Below are positions 1 to 11,700 of a stretch of DNA of 64,000 nt, piece by piece. Each line of letters starts with the position of its first letter. Position 1 is the first letter of the stretch. The position numbers were made by a program, and so were the translations under genes. Origin of the DNA: Chlorella sorokiniana (taxonomy: Eukaryota > Chlorophyta > Trebouxiophyceae > Chlorellales > Chlorellaceae). The DNA lies in the NCBI GenBank assembly GCA_025917655.1, contig CP084615.1, positions 2,356,001 through 2,420,000 on the forward strand, in the 5' to 3' direction. The notes under the pieces are model-generated. The model was not told the origin of the DNA. It was given only the letters and a program-made list of their open reading frames with translations, and made no database searches.

Positions 1-2668
1 ATCGCAGCTGCCCGACCTGGAGGTCTGGTTCCAGCGGGCGACAGGTGAGGCGGGCACCAGGGTCAGAGCCCGTTGCGCTGTTCAGAGCGCGGCCATCCAT
101 GCCGCGCTGCTGGGAGGGGGATATACAGGTCAGCCCAGCCGCCAGATGAGCACCAGGATGCACCGAGCCCTCTAACCCTTCCCATCATCCCGCCGTAGAC
201 GTGGTGCGCAAGCTGATGTACGGGGATGTGGACCTGGGCATCGTGGGCCTGGACATGCTGTCGGAGATTGGCAACGAGGACCCAGGTGGGGCCCCGCCGC
301 TGCAGCGCACCGGTCGCATGCTCCTGCCCGCCGCCAGGCTGGCAGCGGCACGACACGTGCCTGCCCACAACTCGCGGGCTGGTGTAGCGGTGGGGGTCGG
401 CGCCGCCGCATCGCGGGCCACGCGCTTGTTGCATGCTCGCCGGCCGCCTTGCCTCCCACCAAGTGCGCCTCCTGCACCAGCACCGCCCACCTCACGCCCC
501 GCGCCCTGCACCACCGCCGTGTCCCCGCAGACGTGCTGGTGCTGCACGACGCGCTGGACTTCGGTCAGTGCCACCTGGCCCTGGGGGTGCCCATGGGCGG
601 CCGCTTTGCCGACGTGCACACGCTGCAGGACCTCAAGGCCATGCCCTGGAGCGAGCAGGCGCCGCTCAGGTGCGCTGTCTTTTGTGTGGGGGTGTGGGGG
701 TGTAGGGGGAGTCGGGGAAGGGGTATGCGTGCAGATGTGGGGCCGGGGGGGAACGAGATGTATGCGTGGGTAGGGTCTGATTGGGCGGGTGAGGACAAGG
801 TGGGGGAGGTCAGGGTGCTGTGCCCAGGGGGCGACGGGCGGGGCGGTGCTGTCTTGCACGGCTGGCTGGCCTGCCGTGCATTTCGGCGGCGCCACGCCGC
901 GCCCCCCCCCCCCCCCCCCCCGCCCGTTCCCCGCCCCCTTTCGCCTGTGCAATGTTGCGTTTGAGCAAGGAAGAACGCTGCCTCAGGCAGGCACATGCAA
1001 CCTTGCTGCCGCAGGGTGGTGACCGGCTACCAGAACATCGCCCGCAAGTTCTTTGCGGAGCAGGGCTTTGAGCACGTGGTGCTGCTGTCGGCAGACGGTG
1101 AGGCGCTGCTGACACCCGGGCTGGCCCCGGGCGCGCGCAGCGCGGCGCACCAGGCTGCAGCCGCTGCAGCGCAACCTTGCCCACGCTCTCACGCACACAC
1201 CGCCCACTCGCATCTGCCTGCACCCACTCTTGAGCAGCTGACCAGCCACACTGACCCACCCCAGCCTTGCTTTCCCGCTCGTCCACGCTCCCCGTCAACA
1301 CCTCCACATGTGACCAGCCCTCACCCGCCGCTCGCTGCCGCCCGCAGGCGCGCTGGAGGCGGCCCCTGCCATGGGCTCCGCCGACATCATCCTCGACCTG
1401 GTGTCCACGGGGGTGACGCTGCGGGAGAACAACCTGAAGCAGCTGCAGGGGGCACCATCATGCACTCCCAGGGAGCCCTGGTGGCCAACCGCCGCGCACT
1501 GCTCGAGCGGCCGGTGCGCAGGGGGCGGGGGCTGGCTTCCAGATAAGGGAAGGGGGAAGGAGGGAGCAAGAAGGGGGCAGGGGCAGGTCACAAAACGGAT
1601 TAGGTGCGGCAAGGTTGGCCCTGCTGCCTGTGGCGGCTTCTTTTCAAAGCTGTCCAGCCTTGCTCAGGGGTGCCGTCCCTCCACCCCCTTGGGCACTTGT
1701 TCCACTCGCACACGCCTCTCCCATGGCCACGCCTGCATCGCTTCCCGCCACCCCAGCACTCAACTGGTCTCCCCGCTTCCGCCGCTGCGACAATCGCCGC
1801 CGCTGCTGCCTGCCGCAGGGCCTGCTGGAGACTGTGCACGAGCTGCTGGAGCGGCTGGAGGCGCACCTCACCGCCAAGAGCTTCTATTCCGTCATCGCCA
1901 ACATGCGCGGAGCCTCTGCGAGGGAGGTCTCCGAGCGCCTGCTGGCCGAGCCGGAGCTGGCGGGCCTGTCGGTGCGCGGCCCCCTTTCCCCGCGCCTCCT
2001 CTTTGCTCTGCTCAGCCCCGCGTCTGCGTGCTGTGCGGGCGTCTGCCCATGCAGCTGCAGGATGGCGGGCACTGGCCATCCGAGCAGCGAGCACCACCAA
2101 GCCTCGCCCGGAACTCACCTGCCTGCCCCCCCCCCCCCTCCCCGATTGGCGCCCTTCCCCCGCAGGGCCCCACCGTCAGCCGCGTGTACACGCTGGGCGC
2201 CGACGGCCACGCCGAGCCGCACCTCTACGCCGCCACAATCTGCGTGCCCAAGAAGCGGCTGTACCCCGCGGTGAAGCAAATCCGCAAGGTGGGCGGGCTG
2301 GTGGTGTGTAGTGGATGGGTGTGTGTGTGGGGGTTGGGGTTGGGGTGGGGGTGGGGGGCCGGGGGCGCGGGGCAGGAAGTGCAGCTGGATGCATGCTGCC
2401 CGTGCCGCGCATGACTTTGTGTAAACCGACTCTGCATGGTGGTCTGGCCAGCCAGGCTGCCAGGCTGGGGTTGTTGCGAGGCCAGGTCAGGAGCCCCTCA
2501 GCCCTGCATGTATGGCGCACCAATCGCCCGCATCGGCATGCTGGCTGCAGATTGGCGGCAGCGGCGTGCTGGTACAGCCCATGACCTACATCTTTGACGA
2601 GGAGCCCCGCGCTGGCGCAGCCTGCTGGACACCCTCGGCGTGTCGGCCGACAGCCTGGACCTGTCGTA
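1..2668 (+). CDS. hisG: ATP phosphoribosyltransferase, 3' part (first step of histidine synthesis)
   Basis: Condenses ATP with PRPP to start histidine synthesis; the plant enzyme is plastidial. The 5' end lies before the window. Exons can be followed at about 1-44, 199-285, 531-669, 1015-1097, 1348-1515, about 1819-1970, 2166-2289 and 2551-2668. The conserved core reads [13 protein letters not shown], then [10 protein letters not shown], then the PRPP-binding region [19 protein letters not shown], and the C-terminal regulatory domain ending ...[10 protein letters not shown] and stop. Two single-base losses are visible: near 1450, before the [11 protein letters not shown] block, and near 2613, before the WRSLLDTL block. 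Both flanks stay conserved, so I read them as sequence errors. All introns seen are GT-AG. The stop is 213 bases from the convergent bS18m stop. No TGTAA signal is visible after it. Confidence 0.9.
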
Positions 2669-2880
2669 GGGCGCTTGTGGCCGTTGCAGTGCAGCGTTCG
2701 GGAACGGCTGCATGCAAGGTTGCAGCCAAGGTGCCCTCTGAAGGGTCCGTCGTACATTGCCATTTTTCGCTTCCTTCTTTGCCTGCTTCTTGCCTTTCGC
2801 CACCCTTTTGTCCCACAACACCGCTCGATTTCAGCATTACGCAACCATTGGACCTCGCAGCCTTTCCCAATCTACTTTTG

Positions 2881-2885
2881 TTACA
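2881..2885 (-). terminator. TGTAA poly(A) signal overlapping the bS18m stop codon
   Basis: Reading the minus strand, the last codons end CTG TAA, so the stop codon is the last three bases of TGTAA. TGTAA is the known chlorophyte poly(A) signal. Its use here is inferred, since another signal could lie downstream. Confidence 0.4.
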
Positions 2886-4386
2886 GACTAGGCTGCCACG
2901 TGTGGCTGGGCCTGCCGTGCAGCTGCGTCCTGGTTACGCAAGGGTGCCGCCGGGCCGCCCCCGTGGGGGCGGGCGCCTTGTGCGGCGGCTCCCACCGCTG
3001 CGTGGGGCTGAGCACCCCCATGATGCGCGCAATCTTGACCTGGCGGCAGTAGCGGCGGTGCAGCTTGCGCGCGCAGCCCCGTCGCCGACCGTCCCGGCAG
3101 CTTGCCGGTGGCTGCAACCAGGGGGTTGGGGTGGCAGCCGGGTTCAGCGTGGCATGGTGCAGCGGTGGGAAAGGCTGGGGGCGCCCAGCTGTGGATTGCC
3201 CCCCTCCCCCCCCGCCTGCATTGCCATTCGCCCGCCCTGCCCAAAGAACACATGCACACAACCCCACGTTCTTCTTTCAGCGCCCCAGCCGGCCGCAGCA
3301 ACCACGCACATGACAGGAAAGCGGCCAGCAGCGGCGCGTTCTTGTAGTCAGCCAGGCGAGTGACCTCGTCGGCGTTGAAGGGCGGCGGCGCCGCTGCGCC
3401 GGTCGTGCGCCGCTTCCGCCTCCTTGTAAGGGTCCAGCTCCTGCGCGTCGAGGGAGGAGGGGTTGATGCGATGGAGCAAGCGACTGGAGGCGATGGTGAA
3501 AAGAGGAGGGCGCATGTGCTGCCGGCATGTACTGCAGCCGCTGTGGCTCAGCGTGCGGCCGGCCTGGTTCCATGTAAGAAGGCTCATCCCACGCTTGGCG
3601 CAGAGCCCCCTCCCAGGCGCGCACCGCGGGGAGTAGATCTGGCGGGGGAAGAAGATGCGGGAGGGGTGCAGGCGCTGCGGCGAGGCTCGGTCGGCGTGGG
3701 CCGAGGCACGCTCAAAGCGGGGCGCGTCGCTCGCCATGCCCAGCTGGCCGTAATTTGTGACGCCCTCCGGCAGCCCCGCTTCCTCCGCGGCGGGTGAGCT
3801 GGGCTGGGAGGCCACGATGGAGTAGATCTGCTGCTCTAGCTGGAAGCCCCGCGCGCTTGCCGCCGGCAGGCGGTGGCGGCGCCGCGTTGGGCTGCCCTGC
3901 CGCCACTGCTGCTGCCCCAGGGCCTGCTGCCGCTGAAGCATTTGTGGCCTCTTGTGCAGCTGCGGCTTGTGCCGCTGCACTGGCTGCACAATGGGTGGGA
4001 AGGCAGAAGACTGACCAACGGGGGCGTGCAACGCAGCGGCAGAGGAGAGCGCAGGCGAGCAGCAAACTCTCTGCCAGCTGCAGCTCGGACACACTATCAC
4101 CTGCAAGCGTACTATCAAGCTTTGTGTCTATCCAGGAGCGCCACTCCTTGGTCTGAGAGCGAGCGGGGCGAGCCCCGCTTGTGCCGCTTGAGTCGGCTGC
4201 AGCACTACCGTCCAATTCCGACTCTGCAGATCCCGCCGCTGCGTCCGAGCTGCTGTAGCCGCGCCAGTGAGCAAGGGTCGGCAAGACTGCTGCACGCCGA
4301 AGCGCCGATGCACTCTCCAAAGTGCCTATTGCAGAATAGCATATACATGCCGTTCTTCTAAGACTCAATTCAACGGCTTTCAACAT
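2881..4386 (-). CDS. Mitochondrial small-subunit ribosomal protein bS18m
   Basis: Component of the mitochondrial 30S-type subunit platform. The ATG at 4386 opens an N-terminus MLKAVELSLRRTACICYSAI, Arg-rich and low in acids, fitting a mitochondrial presequence. Exon 1 runs to about 4100. Exon 2 begins at 3983 and contains the bS18 motif RIFFPRQIYSP. A third exon has SSLDAQELDPYKEAEAAHD and then DEVTRLADYKNAPLLAAFL, which is the bS18 'DYKN..LL..F' core. The last exon gives GKLPGRSATGLR and KLHRRYCRQVKIARIMGVLS, the RNA-binding C-terminus. One-base losses occur near 3375 and in the GCGCGCG run near 3075. The C-terminal tail after VLSP is longer than in bacterial S18. The stop TAA is embedded in TGTAA, the usual algal poly(A) signal. 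A chloroplast S18 is less likely because those genes are normally plastid-encoded. Confidence 0.8.
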
Positions 4387-4686
4387 GGCGCAAAGCTGCA
4401 GCAGAAACAAGGACGAGGATGAGGCGAACGGCCCCGCCAACAAATCGATGCGATCAATAAATGCACGATGCACCCGGGGGCATGATGCAATGAAGAGCGC
4501 TTGAAGAGAAAAGATGTACACGTTGCGGTACTCGCACTCTCGTTGACTGGCGATTGACGCCCCCTTGTTGGTGTTGATGGTCGTTTGCAGTTCTGGATAC
4601 GCTCTCACAGGTGCACCTCCCTCTTCACCTCCGCCCATCCGCTTCGATCGTACACCTCTGAGGCTGGGCAGGGCCAGCGGGCTGCC
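4387..4686. promoter_or_regulatory. Divergent intergenic region between bS18m and CEP104-like gene
   Basis: About 300 bases separate the two start codons on opposite strands. The stretch is less GC-rich than the genes and must hold both core promoters. No TATA box or repeated motif stands out. Confidence 0.5.
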
Positions 4687-7600
4687 ATGCCCGTCAAACT
4701 GGCTTTCAACATAGCGGCATGCACTGGAGAGGTGAGACGTTTACTGCAGTGCTTGGCAGCGGTGCCACTGTCGGCTCCTGTCGAAGAGTTGAACTGGCGC
4801 GCAGGTTGAGCTTCGCCGGAGTGCCCAAACACGAGTGCATGTGTTGCAGGATCCCGAGTTTCCCGCCAACGAGCTTCTCTATCAGAGTGCTGACAGCAAG
4901 GGCTGGTGCACGCCACGGTGCGGCGGCGGCAGCGGCGGCGGCAGCAGGGTGCAAGGGAGCACCTTGCAACTGGCTTGGCATGTTCCTTGAACATGATTCA
5001 GTTCTTTATTTGCAGGCATTATAGCTAAGGGAAGTTTAACCTGTGTTGTGCAGGTACTGTCAATATCCGCAGGAGCTGACATTGTGCCTGGAATGCCCTG
5101 CTCGCCTGACTCAGATCCAGCTGCTCAGCCATGAGTACAAGATTGCGGGCAAAGTGGAGTTTGTGGTGGGCATGCTGGAGGGCTCCAGCGGCAGTGGCCC
5201 TAGGAGCAGCGCCGCCACTGCAGCGGGCAAAGCGGTGTGGCGCCGCCTCGGCTTCCTGTCGTTCGACACAAACGAGCGCAGCAACTTTAGCGCGCGCGAG
5301 CTGAAGAGCGTGGCGCTGAACGGCGTGCAGGCGCAGCTGCTCCGTGTCATCATCCACCGCTGCCACACCAACGCAGCAAATCCTTGTGGCCAGGTGGGTG
5401 CTGCAAGATCGGACGGACAGCCCCCATAGTGTATGTTGCAGCGCAGCTCACACTGCGTTTCGCACCCTGCCTCTCCTCCAGGCTGGCTTGGTGGCCATCA
5501 GTCTCACAGGCGACCCGATGGCGCCCCTCTCACCCATCACCAACACGGGCATGCCGTATGGCGGCATGGGCTCCATGCTGGGCACAGCTGGCGCAGGCAC
5601 GGGCATGCAACCGCCGCTGGGCTTTGCCGCTGCCCCACCGCCGTATGCGCAGCAGTACGCGCAGCCCCCACCCAGCACGCAGCAGCAGCCGCCGCGAAGC
5701 CCGGCGGAGGCGGCAGCGGCATTGGCAGCGGAGCTGGGTGTGGACAGCGTCACGGCGCAGCGCATCCACGATCTGCAGCAGCAGAAGCAGCAGGTGAGCC
5801 TAGCCTGCACGCCGCTTCCATCCGCCCTTGGTCCTCACAGCCTTGACCGCTGCCCTGTGCATGCGTAAGCAGCGCCGACGCCCGACCAATGCACGCTGAG
5901 CGCGCTGCGCTGCAGGCGGTGGAGAGGGAGGACTACGACGAGGCCAAGCGGCTCAAGGCGGCCGTGGACCGCCTGCGTGCTGCCGGGGGCGCCATTGCGG
6001 GCCTGGAGGCACGCAAGCTGGCGGCTGTGCAGGAGGAGGATTATGATCTGGCCAAGCAGCTGAAGCTGGAGATTGACAGAATGCGGTGGGTTGGGGGCAC
6101 AGCACAGAGTGCGTAGGGCTGAAGGGCTTGGTCGATCTGTCAAATGGACATGATCAGCGCTCGGGAATCCCACCTATTGCGTCCCAACACTGCTCCAACT
6201 GTTGCGTGAGAGCATGGGCCCTTCCATGTGCAGCGCTCAAGCGTACGCATCTGCCCTCTCTGGACGGGCCGGCGCGGAAAGCGGGCTGTCCCCACCAGCC
6301 AGCCGGCGCGCCAGCGCGGTGGGCTCGGGCAACGCAGGAGCGCAGCCCGTTGAAGGCAGCCGCGGCAGCATGCACGGCGGCCCGCCCGCTGGGGCAGCAG
6401 ACGACTACGCCTCACCACCCTCTGCTGCGCCCCCGGCGGGCTCAGGTGGCCGCCAGCCCCGACTGGAACCCTCACGACGAGCGGCCTGCACAGGCCAAGG
6501 GCGCGTACAGCTTCCATGACGCCGACCAGGCCAGCCTGCCGCCCAGCAACCGGCGCGCCAGCGGTGCCGAGGAACCAGCAGCAAGCGCACGTGCGGCACG
6601 AGCCCCAGCCGCGGCCAGCGATGCGGGGCCTGCTCCCCCGGGCTTCCCTGCTGACCTGCCGGCTCCAGAGGCGCTGTCGGCGGCCGACGCCAAGAATGCG
6701 GCGCCCTTGGGGGAGCTGGTGGGCGACTACCTGTCCCGCTGCCTGTACAGCCGCACGTGGCAGCTGCGGGAGGCGGCGCTGGCGCGGCTGGCAAAAGACC
6801 TGGAGGCGGGCAAGGTGGAGGCGCTGGGCAGCTCCTCGGGTGCGTGCAGCGCCGCTCACTGTGCCGCAGCCACTTGCGCGGCAGCCTGCCTTCCTTCCTG
6901 CGTGCGTGGGCCGCGGCGCTGGTTTGCTGCTGAGCCCTTGCTGCAGTGCTCGCGGCATCCTCTTAAATCCTTCTCATGTCCTGCAGACGGTGTGCGCGTC
7001 ATTGCTGGCGCTGTCCTTCGCGCCCTCAAGGACAAGGTGGCCGCTGTGTACGGCGCTGCGCTGGCGGCGCTGCGCGCCCTCGTGGCCGCACAGGCCAGCT
7101 CCTGCCCGCCGCGCGAGCTCCAGGCAGCCCTGGCCGAGCTGCTGCCGGTGCTGGCGGAGAAGGCGGCGGAGCTGAACCAGCGAACCCGCGAGCAAGCGGT
7201 GGAGACGCTACTAGCGTTGGCGACGGTACCAGAGGCGGGGCTGCGCTCTGCGACCGCTACCTTCCTTCGCGCGCCCAAGCCAGGCACCGCTTGGAAAGCG
7301 GTGCTGGGCAGGTGGGAGCTCTTTGAACTCGACACAACTTGCCTCAGGCTGCAGTGCCATGCTGCAGGCGATTGCAGGCTGCACAGCCAGGCTCACAGTT
7401 GTTCCGCGCTCCGAACCTGCAGGCTGCAGCTGGTGTCGGCGCTACTGCCGGTGGTGGGCATAGCCCCTGAGGGCAGCAGCGAAGGCTTCGCGCTGGCGCC
7501 CCTCATGGCCTTTGTGGGCCAGGCCTTGAGCAACAGCAGCGCCGAGGTGCGTGCCGCAGCCATCGCGCTGACGGTGCGGGTGGCGCAGCTGGCGGGGCCA

Positions 7601-8557
7601 GCCGTGCAGCGGCTGCTGCCCGCGGACCTGAACCCCAAGGTCAAGGAGCAGATTGAGCAGGGCATGCTGAGCTCCGCCAGCTCGCCGGCGCCGCCCAAGC
7701 CAGCCGCCCCCGCCCCTGCCAAGACGCCGCCGTCAAAGCAGCAGGCGGCGGCCTCCGGCGGCAAGCCGGCTGCGCAGCGGCAGCAGCAGGCGGCTGCGCC
7801 GTCGCCGCCCGTGCAGCAGCAGCAGCAGCAGCAGCCGTCGCCAGCCGAGACCGACGACGAGGCGGCGCGGTATGAGGCGGAGGTGCGGGCGCGCGAGGCG
7901 CGTCTGGGGCCATCCCACCCCGATGTGGCAGAGGCAGTCTGCAACCTGGCCATCCTTTACAACCAGGTGAGCGCGGCTGAGGGCGGCAATGCTGGCTGCT
8001 GGTGCATGTACTGTAAGCGTAGCTGGCTGTCGTGCCTGTGCCACACGCCGCCGCTGCTGTTCTCAGCGACCCAGCATCAAGCTGTACCTCACCTTACGGC
8101 ACACTGCCCCCGCCCTCCCTCCCGACCTCTCTGGTTTGCGCAGCGCGGCGACGCAGCCCGGGCGCTGCCGCTGTATGAGCGGGCGCTGGCTGTGTGGGAG
8201 GCGAGCGCGGGCCTGACGCTCCCGACGTGGCGCACACGCTCACCGACATCGCGGTCATACACCTGGAGCAGGTGCGGCAGTGTGGGGCCGATCGCGGCGG
8301 CGTACTTGCGTCGCACCTTGTTTTGCTGCACTGCCGGGGCTGAGGGGTGATAGGCGTGTTGAGGGGGGTGCAGAGTGCAGGGTTCCTTGGGTGCGGTGGG
8401 CGCCGCCGCGAGCCGGTGCCCCTTCGCCTCCCCGCAGGGCCGCGACGACCTGGGCCGCCCGCTGCTGGAGCGCGCGCTGCGCATCCAGGAGGCGCGCCTG
8501 GGGGCGGACCACCCCGACGTGGCGGCCATACGGGATGTGCTGGAGGAGGCGGGCTGA
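4687..8557 (+). CDS. CEP104/FAP256-like centriolar and ciliary-tip protein with C-terminal TPRs
   Basis: CEP104 family proteins bind microtubule plus ends at the ciliary tip. The N-terminal jelly-roll-like domain starts MPVKLAFNIA and continues with DPEFPANELLYQSADSKGW, then YPQELTLCLECPARLTQIQL and ARELKSVALNGVQAQLLR. Pro/Gln-rich sequence follows. A paired coiled coil has the family repeat 'EREDYDEAKRLK' and 'EEDYDLAKQLKLEIDRM' (about 5914-6083). A TOG domain spans about 6690-7670 (LVGDYLSRCLYSRTWQLREA ... VIAGAVLRALKDKVAAVYG). After a polyQ/Pro linker there are two kinesin-light-chain-type TPRs with the motifs GPSHPDVAEAVCNLAILYNQ and GADHPDVAAIRDVLEEAG, instead of the zinc-finger array of animal CEP104. 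Exons 1-5 are 4687-4731, 4850-4917, 5054-5391, 5483-5793 and 5914-6083. One-base losses are likely near 6440 and 8219. Confidence 0.85.
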
Positions 8558-8586
8558 CGCGCGGCAGCGTGGGCGGGGGGCGGCGC

Positions 8587-8591
8587 TGTAA
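8587..8591 (+). terminator. TGTAA poly(A) signal of the CEP104-like gene
   Basis: TGTAA lies 30 bases after the TGA stop, the usual spacing for a short algal 3' UTR. Confidence 0.5.
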
Positions 8592-8774
8592 TGGCAGCCG
8601 CTTGCGCCGAGGGGACACGTCTTCAGTCGCAGCATCCCTTGGTCTGACAGTGCAAAGCGCTTTTCCTTGCTTTGCTTGCTCTTTGTTGTGTCTTGTTGTT
8701 GGCACGATTGCACGAAAAAACTTCCGGAATCTGCCGCTGCTGAAACATCCGCATGTCACCCACAGCGACACGGG

Positions 8775-11700
8775 TCATTGCGTGCCACTGCTGTCGCCTT
8801 CGCCGCTGCTCTTGGCCTTTGCCTTTGGCGGCAGCGGCGCCACGTGCAGAGCCGCCAGCTGATCGGGCGCCACTCCTGCGGGCGCCCCCGTCAGCGCGCA
8901 CTGCGCCGCCGTGGTCTTGGGGAAGGCGATGACGTCTCGGATGGAGGGCGCCCCCGCCAGCAGCATTGCCAGGCGGTCCAGGCCGAACGCGATGCCTGCA
9001 GGTGGCCAAGGAGGCGGGCAGGCGCTGCCAGTGAGCGCATCACCACAAGTGCGCAGCACGGCATGTCAACGAGAGCAGCGGCCCGCAGGTTTCTGCCAGC
9101 AAGCAGCAGCGGATGACCATGCCGGTCTGTGCGCTTCAAGCCGGCAACATGCTTGCATGGGTTCATGAAAGCCCCCAGCCCTGGTGCCCCCAACCCCACT
9201 TGCCTCCATGCGGCGGCGCCCCAGTCTCGAAGCAGTCCAGCAGGTAACCAAACTTGGCGCGCGCCTCCTCCTCGCTCAAACCGATGGTGGAAAAGACGCG
9301 CTGCTGGATGTCGCGCCTGCGGAGGGGGAGCAGCAAGCGGCGGCGCGGGGTGAAGCTGAGGGTCCCGTCGGCGCTCCAGCTTGAGCTGCTGCCGAACAAA
9401 GCGAATCGTGGCCTGCTCCCGCTTCCTCCTGATGCCCTGCTCCAAGGCAGCAGCCCCGCGCCGTGCGCCCGCCGCTTTGCCGCCGCGCAGCGTGCCGCAC
9501 CTGTAGATGCGCAGCGAGCCGCCGCCGATCTCCACCCCGTTGTAGACGAGGTCGTAGGCCAGGGCCCGCGCGTTGGCCAGGTCGCCGCCGCTCTGCAGGG
9601 GCCAGGGGCAGGGAAGGCTGGCCTGGGAAGCAGTCACGAGGGCCGCAGGGTGCCGACGCTTGTAGACCCACTCTGGGGCGGCAAAACCATGCGTGGCCAG
9701 AGGCAGTCGAGCTGGCCAGCCGTCTTAGCCAGCATCCTTGGCCGGGTGCCAACCCATGCCTGGCTCGACGCCCATACACCACACAGTATCACAGGCTGGG
9801 GCGGCGCCGCACCTCCAGGTCCGCAGGGTTGGGCGCGGTGAAGGGGTGGTGCAGCGCCTCCAGCCGCCCCTCGTCAGCGTTCCACTCAAACATGGGGAAG
9901 TCCACCACCCACAGCAGGCTGTGTTGTCCCTCCTGCGCAGGGTAAAGGGGGGCAAGAAGCACAGCAGAGGGTCAAGGAGCCTCGGGGGCAAGGAAGCGGG
10001 GGGACCAGCGGGGGCCGGAAGCTACTAGTTCAGTTGTGGCAGAAGCGACAGGCGTAGAGCTGGACTCAGGCGCCTGGTGACTGCGGCCGCCGCCCACACG
10101 CACAGCTGCCATTTCGATGGCATGCAGCGCAGTTTCTGTGGGTTGCAAGCACAGCGTGCGGCCACCTGCTGTGCGAGCACAGCGTGCGCTCACCTGGATC
10201 AGCCCCAGGTCTCGGCCCAGGTACAGCCGCACCCTGTCCAGCGCCTTGTTCACATTGGCCGACGCTCCCGCGGCAAACAGCAGCAGGTCCCCGGGCTGGC
10301 CGCCCAGCGCCGCCACCACCGCCGCCTGCTGCTCCGCCGACAGGCCCTCCATCACCGGCTTGGCTGCCTCCACGGCGCCGCCCTCCTTCACGCGCATGTA
10401 CACCAGGCCCGCTGCGCCGCCCTCGATGGCCTCGTCTGCGCGAATGCGAGAGAAGGGGGGGGGGGGGGCAGACTGAGACATCAACCGCATGCTCAACACA
10501 GGCCACCCATCCATGACATGCAAGCTTTTGACACGCAGCGCAGCAGGGGGCAAGCCTCACTGGAAATGTCTCCCTTTGGCTTCACTCTCGAGTTGGAGAT
10601 GGCCTTGCCCTCGGGCACCCGCATGCCCTTCACAATGCCGCCGCCCTCCACCGCACCAGCAAACACCCTGAGGCACGGCACAGCGGCAGGATTCAGGGGC
10701 GCGTCGTGACAAAAGTTCCAGCCGCAAAGACAGCCACCTAGACGCATGCTGCTGAGGCTGCCTCTTCAGGCTGCGGTGAGCTGCAAGCTGGGCTAAATGT
10801 GCAGGCTGCTCCTTCCCGGCTGCTGGGACCGCCCACAATCGCACCTGAAGCCGCAGCCGCGCACCGCCTCCGTCACATCCGCCATCTCCAGGCCAAACCG
10901 CAGGTCCGGCTTGTCTGCGCACGGCGGCAGGCCAGAGGTTGCAGCTCGATCCTTTCCGTTCAACCCCTCACCTCACAGAAGAGCACGCCCAACATACAGT
11001 TGCAGTGCCAAGCAGCCAGCCACTGCTCTGGGAAACCTTCCTCCGTGTTGGTTCTGTTCCGTCTCTTGTTCTTTCCTCCCCACCTGAGCCATACTTCTCC
11101 ATGGCTTCCGCGTAGGTCAGGCGGCGGAAGGGGGCCGCCAGCTCCACCCCGGCCACCTGGCTGAAGACGGTGCTCACCAAGCTCTCCATCAGGGCCATGA
11201 TGGCGTCCTGGTCCATCCACGCCATCTCCATGTCAAGCTGCGGTACAGGAGGCGGTACGGGAGACGGTACGAGAGTGGCGCGCGAGCGGCATGGGGGTGG
11301 TGAGCCAGCTGCGCACGGGCTGTGCAGGCGGCGAGTCGGTGCGGGGAGGGAAGCATGGCAAGCAGCGGTGCATGGCTTGGCACCGCTGTTGCCAGAGAGC
11401 GGCGGGGCACTGGCCATGGCAGGGGCAGGGAAGGTAGCAGCACAAGCAGCAGCGGCAGCCAGACAGCGGCGTGCTAGCATGCGGCAGCCAGATGGCCGTG
11501 TGCTAGCATGAGGCAGCCACAAAGAGCCGCGCCTGCGTGAACTCCGGCTGCCGGTCTGCCCGCAGGTCTTCATCGCGGAAGCAGCGCGCCACCTGCGCAA
11601 GCAGGGGGCGAAGGGCCGAGGGAGGCAGCCAACAGGGTTAGGGAGACGCCCAGGGGGCCGGCAGCTAGGTGCGGGATACTTCTACATTGGAGGCTGAAGG

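Noticed and set aside
901-920. Poly-C runs (also near 2127, 20053-20092, 39370)
   Set aside because: They lie in introns and are ordinary homopolymers of a GC-rich genome, not functional elements.
185-952. Long minus-strand open frames opposite HisG, and many similar long frames across the window
   Set aside because: High GC leaves few stops in all frames; these lack conserved motifs and cross introns of genes on the other strand.
3015-3090. A chloroplast-genome origin for the S18 gene
   Set aside because: The gene has spliceosomal introns and an N-terminal presequence and sits among nuclear genes.
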